Assembly (NCBI RefSeq): GCF_017301635.1
Contig: NZ_CP071091.1
Location: 2,802,001 to 2,866,000, forward strand
Length of the DNA: 64,000 nt
Reading direction: 5' to 3'
Source: Myxococcus landrumus
GTDB lineage: Bacteria; Myxococcota; Myxococcia; Myxococcales; Myxococcaceae
The notes beneath the pieces are model-generated. The model made no database searches. It saw only the letters and a list, made by a program, of their open reading frames with translations, and had not been told where the DNA came from. Of this stretch, positions 25,355 through 32,670 are shown one piece after another (position 1 is the stretch's first letter; each line of letters starts with the position of its first letter). The position numbers and the translations under genes are program-made.

Positions 25355-26928
25355 GCGCGACGGACTCCTCTCCCACCTGGGTGCTGGCCCACGCCGCGCG
25401 CACGCCGGACGCGCCCGCCTTGGACTCGCCGTGGACGCGGCTCAATTACCGACGGCTCGCCGAGGCCCTGCGTGCGCTCGCGGGGCACCTGCGGGCCTCA
25501 GGCGTCGCACCGGGCGACAAGGTGCTCATCGCCCTGCCCCTGGGCTCCGCGGGCGCGGTGGCGGGCCTCGCGGTCCAGGCGTTGGGCGCGTGCGCGGTGG
25601 AGTTGGACCGGGAGACGGGCGCAAGCTCCGTCGACGCCATCCTCGCGCAGACCCAGGCCCGCCATGCCTTCATCTTCGGACAGGATGCCCGCAAATGGGC
25701 GGGCAAGCCGGGCCTGGGGCACCTGTATGTGATTCACTCCACGCGCCCCCCTGAGCGCATGCTGCAAGCCCTGTCACCCGCGACGTGCACGTGGGTGCAG
25801 GAGGACGGCGCCCTCGACCCCGACGCGCCGGTGACGCCGCTGAGCGCACTCCCGGAGGTGAAGTCCGACGCACACGCGGCCATCGTCTACACCTCTGGCA
25901 GCACCGGCACGCCTCGCGGCGTCATCCAGACGTTTGGAAACATCGCCGCGAACACGCGCTCCATCGTGGAGTACCTGGGCCTGTCGTCGCGCGACCGGGC
26001 GCACCTGGTCCTCCCGCTGCACTATTGCTACGGAAAGAGCGTCCTGCAGACGCACCTGCTCGTGGGCGGCTCGGTCTTCCTGGACCCTCGCTTCATGTAT
26101 CCGCAGGTGGTGCTGGAGGCCATGGCGGAGGAGCGAAGCACGGGCTTCGCGGGTGTCCCGCTGACATTCGAACTGCTGCGGCGTCAGGCGGGAGCGGAGG
26201 CGCTGTCGAAGCTGCGCCTGCGCTACGCCACACAGGCCGGCGGCGGCATGTCACCCGACACGATTCAGTGGACGCGGGAGGCGCTGTATCCCGCGGAGCT
26301 GTACGTCATGTACGGCCAGACCGAGGCCACGGCCCGACTGAGCTATCTGCCGCCCACCCGGGCCGCGGAGAAGGCGGGCTCCATCGGCGTCCCCATTCCG
26401 GGCGTGGAGCTGCGCGTGGTGGGTGACGACGGCGTCCCCCTCTCCTCGGGCGAGACAGGGAACCTGGTGGCGAGGGGCGCCAACGTGACGCCTGGCTATC
26501 TGGGCGCGCCCGAGGAGACAGCCACCATCCTCCGGGACGGCTGGCTCTGGACAGGCGACCTCGCCTGGAAGGACGCGGACGGCTTCATCTTCCTGGTGGG
26601 GCGCGCCAAGGAGATTCTCAAGATAGGTGGCCACCGGGTGAGCCCGGCGGAGCTGGAGCACCAGCTCGCGCGTCACGCGGCGGTGCGCGAGGTGGCGGTG
26701 GTGGGTGTGCCGGACGCGCTGGGCGGAGAAGCGGCCTGCGCGGTGGTGGTGATTCAGGAGGGAGCCACGGTGAAGGAGGACGAGCTGCGGCGGTTCTGCA
26801 GGGAAGCCCTGCCGGCGCACAAGGTCCCCAAGCATGTGGTGTTCACGGACGCATTGCCTCGCGGGCCCAGTGGGAAGGTGCTCAAGGCGGAGCTGCGCAC
26901 CCGGTATTCGTCGGTCGGTTCTTCGTGA
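25351..26928 (+). CDS. AMP-forming acyl/aryl-CoA (or acyl-ACP) ligase
   Basis: 525 residues of the ANL superfamily. The P-loop-like motif YTSGSTGTPRGV is near residue 178, MYGQTEATARLSY near 325, the hinge region GRAKEILKIGGHRVSP near 418-432 and the C-terminal catalytic Lys in GPSGKVLKAEL near 512. It adenylates a carboxylic acid and passes it to CoA or to a phosphopantetheine arm. The ACP two genes upstream is a likely acceptor. The ATG overlaps the asnB stop (ATGA); the longer open frame upstream lies inside asnB. The acid substrate cannot be read from the sequence. Confidence 0.9.
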   Translation: MSATDSSPTWVLAHAARTPDAPALDSPWTRLNYRRLAEALRALAGHLRASGVAPGDKVLIALPLGSAGAVAGLAVQALGACAVELDRETGASSVDAILAQTQARHAFIFGQDARKWAGKPGLGHLYVIHSTRPPERMLQALSPATCTWVQEDGALDPDAPVTPLSALPEVKSDAHAAIVYTSGSTGTPRGVIQTFGNIAANTRSIVEYLGLSSRDRAHLVLPLHYCYGKSVLQTHLLVGGSVFLDPRFMYPQVVLEAMAEERSTGFAGVPLTFELLRRQAGAEALSKLRLRYATQAGGGMSPDTIQWTREALYPAELYVMYGQTEATARLSYLPPTRAAEKAGSIGVPIPGVELRVVGDDGVPLSSGETGNLVARGANVTPGYLGAPEETATILRDGWLWTGDLAWKDADGFIFLVGRAKEILKIGGHRVSPAELEHQLARHAAVREVAVVGVPDALGGEAACAVVVIQEGATVKEDELRRFCREALPAHKVPKHVVFTDALPRGPSGKVLKAELRTRYSSVGSS

Positions 26929-26951
26929 AGGGTTTGAGAGGGGTCTACACA

Positions 26952-27947
26952 ATGACGTTCTCCAAGCAGGTGCTGGAACTGGATTGGGAGGCGAAGGCGG
27001 CCGAGCTGTCCGAGAAGCTGCGCGAGACAGTGCTGAAGAAGCTGCGCAAGCGCGGCATCGTGGTGGCCATCTCCGGCGGCATCGACTCCGCGTGTGTCGC
27101 GGCGCTGTCGGTGCGCGCGCTGGGGCCGGAGCGAGTCTTTGGCATCCTCCTGCCGGAGAAGGACTCCAGCGGGTGGAGCTCCCAGTTGGGGCGCAAGCTC
27201 TGTGAGAAGCTGGGCATCAAGTACCAGCTCCACGACATCGCCCCCGTCCTCGAGGCCGCTGGCTGTTACCGCCAGCGCGACGAGGCGGTGCGCTCGGTCT
27301 TCCCGGAGTTCACCCCGGACATGAAGTGGAAGATTGTCATGCACGGCGACCGGCTGAACACGGACGCGGTGAACTTCTTCTACGTCGTGGTGCAAGTGAA
27401 TGGCGAGGAGCGCCGCTTCCGCCTGCCGCCGCAGGCCTATACGCAGATTGTCGCCGCGACGAACTTCAAGCAGCGCACGCGGAAGATGATGGATTACTTC
27501 CACGCGGACCGTCTCAACTTCGCGGTGGCGGGCACGCCGAACCGGCTGGAGTATGACCAGGGCTTCTTCGTGAAGCTGGGCGACGGCGCCGCGGATGTAA
27601 AGCCTATCGCCGGCCTCTACAAAACCCAGACCTACAAGCTGGCGAAGCACCTGGGAGTGATTGAGGAAATCACCAGCGGCGAGCCCACCACGGACACGTT
27701 CAGCCTTCCCCAGTCGCAGGAGGACTTCTATTTCTCCGTGCACTACTCACAGCTCGACCTCCTGATGTGGGCGAAGAACCACGACGTGTCCACGACCGAG
27801 GCCGCGCAGGTGATGGGCCTGACGCCCACGCAAGTGCAGCGCGTCTACGACGACATCGACCAGAAGCGTCGCAGCACGGCCTATCTGCACTCGCCGCCGC
27901 TGTTGCTCGAGGACGTCGCGGAGCTGGCGCCGTTCAAGCTGGGCTGA
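26952..27947 (+). CDS. nadE: NAD(+) synthase-like ATP pyrophosphatase
   Basis: 331 residues, the single-domain form without a glutaminase domain. The PP-loop reads VAISGGIDSACVAAL near 38-52; AGTPNRLEYDQGFFVKLGDGAADVKPI is recognisable in shorter blocks, as is LYKTQTYKLA. NadE amidates nicotinic acid adenine dinucleotide using ammonia. As the last gene of a carrier/AsnB/ligase operon it may instead adenylate and amidate a pathway intermediate. The ATG at 26952 has GAGAGGGG eight bases upstream and is preferred. A GTG at 26925 would overlap the ligase stop by four bases. The stop is 19 bases from the convergent gene on minus. Confidence 0.85.
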   Translation: MTFSKQVLELDWEAKAAELSEKLRETVLKKLRKRGIVVAISGGIDSACVAALSVRALGPERVFGILLPEKDSSGWSSQLGRKLCEKLGIKYQLHDIAPVLEAAGCYRQRDEAVRSVFPEFTPDMKWKIVMHGDRLNTDAVNFFYVVVQVNGEERRFRLPPQAYTQIVAATNFKQRTRKMMDYFHADRLNFAVAGTPNRLEYDQGFFVKLGDGAADVKPIAGLYKTQTYKLAKHLGVIEEITSGEPTTDTFSLPQSQEDFYFSVHYSQLDLLMWAKNHDVSTTEAAQVMGLTPTQVQRVYDDIDQKRRSTAYLHSPPLLLEDVAELAPFKLG

Positions 27948-27966
27948 GCCACGAGCCCGCACGGGC

Positions 27967-28950
27967 TCACTCGGATTCGTCGCAAGCCTCGGCACGCACG
28001 GGAATTCCCTTCCGTGCGTTGTCGCGAACGTAGAGCTCGCCCTGGCGGAAGTAGTCCGTCCCTCCCTTCAGGCGCACCACGTTCCGCTTCGCATCCACCA
28101 CCGTCCATTCGAGCGTCTCGTGGGTCCCGCCCTCGTACGCGACCTCCAGCGAGGACGCGCCCGCGGCTCCGGGCTTCACCGCCGTCACCGTGCCCTCGAC
28201 GGACTCCTGCCCGAAGTCGACCACCAGCGCTCCGTCCGCCTTCAGCAGCACCGACGGCGTCGCCGAGTCGCAGTACTTCTCGATGACGTACCCCTTCCCC
28301 TCGGTCCGAACCTGGATCCAGCGCCCCGCGAGCCACTTCACGTCCGCGCCCGCCTCGCGTCCTTGCTCCGGACAGGCCAGGTCCGAATAGCGCATCAGCC
28401 CCACCAACGCCGCCCCGCCCTGCACGACGCGAGCGGGTACCAGATCCGGCGGCGGCACCGACGCGAACACCTGCACCTCTTCACCCGCGGCCACGGACGG
28501 CCCACTCCCCGCGGCGCCCTCCAACGGCTGCAAGCGCACCCGCGTCCCCTTCGCCTTGCACACCGTCAGCGCCTGCGTTGATGGGCGCGAGAAGCTGTCC
28601 TGCCCCTTCCACCCCGCACCGCAGCACCCTGCCCCCGGCCCCTTCAGCCGCAGGCGGCCGGATTCCAGATTCAGCGTCCAAATCCTCTCAGGCTGGACCG
28701 AAGCCAGAACCCATGTCCCGGGGCTCTTCTTCTGGCGCACGGAGAAGGTGCACTCACACGCGCCCGTGCTCTGCCCTTGCGGAAAAGTCGACTCGTACTG
28801 AATGAGCGTTTGCTCATCTCCCTCGAGCACGGCGAGTGCCGCGCCCTCTCGGGTGTAGACGCCGCTGAGCGACGGTTGCTGCGCGGTGCTGGTGCTCGAC
28901 CAGAGACTTCCGACCACGCATGTCACGAACACATAACGCAGTGCATTCAT
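27967..28950 (-). CDS. Secreted hypothetical protein
   Basis: 327 residues with a signal peptide (about 1-23, ending STAQ). The mature part begins SLSGVYTREGAALAVLEGD, like periplasmic proteins that measure or bind small molecules. It contains CECTFSVRQK and GAGCCGAGWKG cysteine pairs that could form disulfides, and a C-terminal beta-rich half (YVIEKYCDS, ALVVDFGQESVEGTV, ELYVRDNARKGIPV). I do not recognise a family. It is convergent with the NadE-like gene and divergent from the SLT-LysM-C39 gene, with 155-161 bases of shared upstream region. Function unknown. Confidence 0.7.
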   Translation of the reverse strand: MNALRYVFVTCVVGSLWSSTSTAQQPSLSGVYTREGAALAVLEGDEQTLIQYESTFPQGQSTGACECTFSVRQKKSPGTWVLASVQPERIWTLNLESGRLRLKGPGAGCCGAGWKGQDSFSRPSTQALTVCKAKGTRVRLQPLEGAAGSGPSVAAGEEVQVFASVPPPDLVPARVVQGGAALVGLMRYSDLACPEQGREAGADVKWLAGRWIQVRTEGKGYVIEKYCDSATPSVLLKADGALVVDFGQESVEGTVTAVKPGAAGASSLEVAYEGGTHETLEWTVVDAKRNVVRLKGGTDYFRQGELYVRDNARKGIPVRAEACDESE

Positions 28951-29111
28951 TTACGACTCCGAGTCCCTGTCAGCTGATTCCCAGAGACATCTTCACCCTG
29001 AAGGTAGGCTGAAGTCAGGTAATTCAGCGGGGTCGGAGGCAACTCTTTTTCTTAGCCATCGACAATCTGGGCATAGGAAGTACCCAACCCAATCTCCATC
29101 GCTGAGTGCCC

Positions 29112-30575
29112 ATGTCTCCTCGAATCGAAGGCCGTCAGCAGAACTATTCGCCCCAGTCGGTCCAGTCCTCTGGCTTGCCGCAGGACCGCAACGCGCAGCT
29201 GAATCTCCAGCAGCTCTGGCCGTACATCGAGAAGTACGCGCAGAAGTACGGCGCGGACCCGAAGGTGCTCGCGGGCATCGTCGCGCAGGAGTCGTCGTTC
29301 AAGAACCACGGCGTTCACGCCGACGGCACGGGCCACGGCCTCATCGGCCTGGACGACAACGGCCTGTTGCCCTCGTTCGAGAAGTGGTCCGGCATGCAGG
29401 TGGGCCGCGGCGCCAACGCCAAGACGATTCCGCCCGAGAAGCAGATGGAGTTCCTGGCGAAGACGATTGGCGACCTGACGAAGAAGCACGGCAGCGGCAT
29501 GGCCGCCGCGCGTGAGTGGCACCGCGGCGCGGGCGCGATGAACGACGCGCGTGGCTACGACTACCAGAACAAGATCCAGAACCACATCAACCAGCTGTTC
29601 CCGGGTGGCAAGACGCCCAGCGGGACGAGCGCGAACGTGCCCGACACCACGGTGGGCGGGCAGAACAACACGACCGGCGGGCAGAACAATACGACGGGCG
29701 GAAACCCTGGCATCGCGCCCAGCCGCAATGACTCGCGCACGCCGGTGGGCAGCTCCGACTACCAGATCAAGCAGGGCGACACGCTCTGGGGCATTGCATC
29801 ACAGCTCAAGGGCCAGGGCATGCAGGGCTCGCACTGGGACATCATCAACCAGATTCGCGAGATGAACCCGAAGATCACCAACCCCAACCTCATCATCACG
29901 GGGGATTCGCTGAAGCTGCCGGGGGTCGCGGGCAAGGACCAGAGCACCTTCACCCCGGGCACGAACAAGGCCGGGCCGGTGGACATCAACCCGGGTGAGA
30001 CCCAGGGCACGCAGGGCACTGACGGCGCCGCGCCGGTGACGGGCAACGGCCGCGTGGACCCGAGCAAGGTTCCGCAGATCAGCCAGTACAACCCTGCGGG
30101 CAAGAACGGCTCGTACACGAACGGCCCGGCCAACTGCGGCCCCACGTCCATGGCGCAGATTGCGCGAGCGTTCGGCTTCGGCAAGGACATGAACGACGCG
30201 CAGCTCATCAACCACCTGGGCCGCATCGGTGGCACGTCGGGCAACGGCACGGACGTCAACGGCATCGCGAAGATGGCGAAGGCGATGGGCAAGAACGCGG
30301 AGACCAAGGGCCCTGGCGCGGACGTGGACTGGATTGCCAACCAGCTCAAGCAGGGCAAGCTGGTGGTGGCCAACGGCGACTACCACGCCATGCCTCCGCA
30401 CCAGAACGAGTCGCGCACGTCCGGTCACTACGTGACGGTGGCGGGCATGGACGCGAAGGGCAACTTCATCGTCCGCGACCCGGCCGACCAGAACGTGAAG
30501 ACCATCACCCCGGAGCAGATGAAGCACTTCCTGCGCTCCAACCCCAACGGCGGCTACCAGATGGCCATCGGCTGA
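29112..30575 (+). CDS. Leaderless SLT-like / LysM / C39-like peptidase protein
   Basis: 487 residues with three envelope-directed modules but no signal peptide. Residues 20-150 resemble a lytic transglycosylase or goose-type lysozyme domain (VLAGIVAQESSFKNHG supplies the likely catalytic Glu). A linker with repeated GGQNNTT units follows. A LysM domain covers about 215-275 (YQIKQGDTLWGIASQL). A C39-like cysteine peptidase domain covers about 325-485, with ANCGPTSMAQI as the nucleophile block, SGHYVTVAGMD as the His block and VRDPADQ. It should act on peptidoglycan glycan and peptide bonds. Start ATG 29112 (GTG 29106 possible). A strong terminator follows at 30618. How it leaves the cell is unknown. 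Confidence 0.8.
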   Translation: MSPRIEGRQQNYSPQSVQSSGLPQDRNAQLNLQQLWPYIEKYAQKYGADPKVLAGIVAQESSFKNHGVHADGTGHGLIGLDDNGLLPSFEKWSGMQVGRGANAKTIPPEKQMEFLAKTIGDLTKKHGSGMAAAREWHRGAGAMNDARGYDYQNKIQNHINQLFPGGKTPSGTSANVPDTTVGGQNNTTGGQNNTTGGNPGIAPSRNDSRTPVGSSDYQIKQGDTLWGIASQLKGQGMQGSHWDIINQIREMNPKITNPNLIITGDSLKLPGVAGKDQSTFTPGTNKAGPVDINPGETQGTQGTDGAAPVTGNGRVDPSKVPQISQYNPAGKNGSYTNGPANCGPTSMAQIARAFGFGKDMNDAQLINHLGRIGGTSGNGTDVNGIAKMAKAMGKNAETKGPGADVDWIANQLKQGKLVVANGDYHAMPPHQNESRTSGHYVTVAGMDAKGNFIVRDPADQNVKTITPEQMKHFLRSNPNGGYQMAIG

Positions 30576-30617
30576 TCGGAGTCCTGGCCGGATGAAGGGA
30601 CTGAGGTAGATTTCTCG

Positions 30618-30646
30618 CGGACCGGCACTCGCTGAGTGTCGGTCCG
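30618..30646 (+). terminator. Strong intrinsic terminator after the C39-like gene
   Basis: CGGACCGGCACT (30618-30629) and AGTGTCGGTCCG (30635-30646) pair at 11 of 12 positions around a five-base loop, followed by TTGCGTTT. It lies 42 bases after the stop codon. Confidence 0.75.
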
Positions 30647-30674
30647 TTGCGTTTCCACACTCCGAGGTACCGCG

Positions 30675-30884
30675 ATGACGCAGAGCACCCAGACGCACAC
30701 CTGTATCTCCTGCAAGAAGACCGAGGGCGGCGAGGTGGTTGGCTCGACGTACGTCTCCACCGGCGACAACGGAATGATCGTCCGCTTCTGGATGTGCGAC
30801 GAGTGCGCGTTGCCGCTCGGCCCGGGGCAAGGGCCCATCGACATGGATGAGCCGATTCCGGTGCCCCACCAGCCTCGGGGCTGA
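30675..30884 (+). CDS. Small zinc-ribbon-like protein
   Basis: 69 residues with two CxxC pairs: CISCKK at 10-15 and CDECA at about 41-45. They are spaced as in a zinc ribbon, and the tail is acidic and Pro-rich. There is no signal peptide, so it is probably cytoplasmic. The ATG at 30675 is preceded by CCGAGG. Such small zinc-ribbon proteins are often RNA-, DNA- or protein-binding adaptors; nothing more specific can be said. It follows a terminator and should have its own promoter, or be read through at low level. Confidence 0.65.
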   Translation: MTQSTQTHTCISCKKTEGGEVVGSTYVSTGDNGMIVRFWMCDECALPLGPGQGPIDMDEPIPVPHQPRG

Positions 30885-30995
30885 AGCAGTCCGCAGGAAG
30901 GGCGAGGCGCCATGCGAGGGCATGGCGCGACGGGGTGGAGCCAGGGGCGCGAGCGAGGTATGGAATAGGAAGCCCCTGCCCCCGTCGGAGAGGAC

Positions 30996-31754
30996 ATGAA
31001 CAAGCTCCTTGGCCCCGCATCCTTCGTTCTCGCCTCGGCCGCGCTCGCGGTGGCCCTCTGGGGTCCCGGGCGTGGTGAGGCCCCTCACGCCGTGGAGAAG
31101 GCGGAGCCCGCCCCGGTGGTGCAGTCGAGCCCCGAGGGACTGGAGCGGCGTATCCAGGCGCTCGAGGACACGACGCTGAGCCTGTCCCGGCGGCTGATGG
31201 AACTGGAGCACCAGCCCGTGGCGCGAGTCATCACGGATGGTGGTACGGCGGCGCCCGCGCTCGATGCGGAGTTGGAGCAACTGCGCGCGGAAGTGCGCGG
31301 GTTGATGGCGGGCGAGACGCTGAGCACCGAAGGCGGTCGGGAGGCGTTGAAGGACGCCATGCGCGCGGCCCAGGAGGAGATGCGCAACGAGCGCACCCAG
31401 GCGCGGCAGGAAGAGTGGATGCAGGCGCAGGTTCGCGGGCAGACGCAGCGCGCGGAGCGGGTGAAGCGGCTCGTCGAGGAGGCGAAGCTGAACTACTCGC
31501 AAGAGACGGAGCTGACGCGCCGGCTGGAGCTCGAGGACTCGACGCGCACCTCGCTGTTCAATGAGCTGCGCAATGGCACGAAGTCAGCGCGTGACGTCCG
31601 ACAGTCATTGCGCACGCTCCGCCAGGAGACGGACCAGACGATGAAGTCCGTGCTGAGCGAGAGCCAACTGGCAAGCTACGAGATGATGCGGCGCGAGGAG
31701 CAGATGAACTCCCGTCCCCGTGGGCCTCGCGAAGGTCGTCCGGGCGAGCAGTAG
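30996..31754 (+). CDS. Membrane-anchored coiled-coil protein
   Basis: 252 residues. One hydrophobic segment at about 4-24 could be an uncleaved signal anchor. Residues 45-70 and 85-235 are predicted long alpha-helices rich in Glu, Arg, Gln and Leu with heptad character (for example LERRIQALEDTTLSLSRRLM and LRAEVRGLMAGETL). The tail is Arg/Pro-rich. The C-terminal helical hairpin with LRQETDQTMKSVLSESQLASY resembles periplasmic sensing proteins such as CpxP/Spy-like or zinc-resistance proteins, but without a firm motif match. It is likely periplasmic. Function unknown. GGAGAGG lies near the ATG. Confidence 0.75.
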   Translation: MNKLLGPASFVLASAALAVALWGPGRGEAPHAVEKAEPAPVVQSSPEGLERRIQALEDTTLSLSRRLMELEHQPVARVITDGGTAAPALDAELEQLRAEVRGLMAGETLSTEGGREALKDAMRAAQEEMRNERTQARQEEWMQAQVRGQTQRAERVKRLVEEAKLNYSQETELTRRLELEDSTRTSLFNELRNGTKSARDVRQSLRTLRQETDQTMKSVLSESQLASYEMMRREEQMNSRPRGPREGRPGEQ

Positions 31755-31927
31755 ACAGGCCCGCCCAAGGCAAACACTGCAATTGAAGACCACGACAGGC
31801 GCCTAGGACACCACTTCAGAGCAGCACCCATCCGCCCCTATCTCAGTCGTCAGGGATGGAGTCGGAGAACTTTGCTGGCATGGAAAAAACACGTTACCCC
31901 TCTCACCCAACCCAATGGAGTGCTTGA

Positions 31928-32113
31928 GTGCGAATAAAGACCCTGCTCTTTCTTTCGTGGACGTGTGTTGCCAGTTCGATGACCGCATGTGCTGAGAAAT
32001 GCCCCCCTGTCTGCGTTGAGCTGTGCGCTGGCAGGCCAGCGCCAAAGAGTCCCGCGCACTGTCCTCAGCCCGTCTGTGTGTGCAAGCCTGATGGGGGCGG
32101 TCCTATTGATTGA
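31928..32113 (+). CDS. Small Cys-rich putative lipoprotein
   Basis: 61 residues from a GTG at 31928. A basic N-terminus and hydrophobic stretch end in SSMTAC, an acceptable but imperfect lipobox, so Cys21 may be lipidated. The mature part has eight or so cysteines in CPPVCVELC and CPQPVCVC clusters. Such short Cys-rich lipoproteins are common in myxobacteria and have no assigned function. The small size and non-ATG start lower the confidence. Confidence 0.5.
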   Translation: MRIKTLLFLSWTCVASSMTACAEKCPPVCVELCAGRPAPKSPAHCPQPVCVCKPDGGGPID

Positions 32114-32251
32114 GTGAACTCCTATGAGGGCAGCACGGAACGGGCCCCAGTGGACCACAGTCCAGACATACCCCTCTCGGAGCGGGGCACTGGTGACCTT
32201 CACTCTCGACAAGGAGCAAACAGCATCCTGTCGAAGCGGGAGAGGAGCAAG

Positions 32252-32551
32252 CTACTCCCGCACATCAGGGAACGTCGGGCGCGGATCACACGCGATGCCC
32301 GGACACCCCTTGTCCTCGGAACAACTCCCGTCACAACACACGTACTGACGCGGGGGGCACACCGCGGCCCCCGCATCCGCCCTCCACACGGGCGGCCTCT
32401 GCACGGCTCCCATCGAAGCGTCCGGTGCCAGCGATGGCGTCTCGCGCTTCACCTCTTCCGCGGTCCCCCGGCATCCCGTCACCCACAGCAGCGCGCCCAT
32501 CGCCACCCAGCGACTCCAGCCTGCGCGCAGCCTCGACTCGACGAACATCAC
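32252..32551 (-). CDS. Small Cys-rich lipoprotein
   Basis: 99 residues. The signal peptide ends in the lipobox WVTGC, so Cys at about residue 27 is the likely lipid site. The C-terminal half holds VCPPRQYVCCDGSCSEDKGC, a dense cysteine pattern likely to be disulfide-bonded outside the inner membrane. It lies downstream of the M36 protease gene on the same strand, separated by two hairpins, and is convergent with the Cys-rich lipoprotein at 31928. Function unknown. Confidence 0.68.
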   Translation of the reverse strand: MMFVESRLRAGWSRWVAMGALLWVTGCRGTAEEVKRETPSLAPDASMGAVQRPPVWRADAGAAVCPPRQYVCCDGSCSEDKGCPGIACDPRPTFPDVRE

Positions 32552-32590
32552 GGACCTCCTGGTGCCTCGGCTCGACCACCCTTCAAACGA

Positions 32591-32627
32591 AGGGGCGGCC
32601 CCGGACTTCCATCCCGGGGCCGCCCCT
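32591..32627. terminator. Perfect 14-pair palindrome after the M36 gene
   Basis: AGGGGCGGCCCCGG (32591-32604) and CCGGGGCCGCCCCT (32614-32627) pair perfectly around a nine-base loop. On the minus strand it is followed by TCGTTTG. It lies between the M36 stop and the start of the small lipoprotein gene and probably separates the two transcripts. Confidence 0.75.
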
Positions 32628-32639
32628 CACACTTCACGT

Positions 32640-32663
32640 TTCGACCTCACTTCGGAGGTCGAA
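32640..32663. terminator. First hairpin directly after the M36 stop
   Basis: TTCGACCT (32640-32647) pairs with AGGTCGAA (32656-32663), eight perfect base pairs with an eight-base loop, seven bases past the M36 stop on minus. With the stronger palindrome at 32591 it makes a tandem terminator or 3'-end stabiliser. Confidence 0.55.
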
Positions 32664-32670
32664 CGATGAA

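Noticed and set aside
26925..26951. GTG start for the NadE-like gene giving a four-base overlap with the ligase
   Set aside because: It lacks a ribosome site, whereas the ATG at 26952 has GAGAGGGG at good spacing. It is kept as an alternative.
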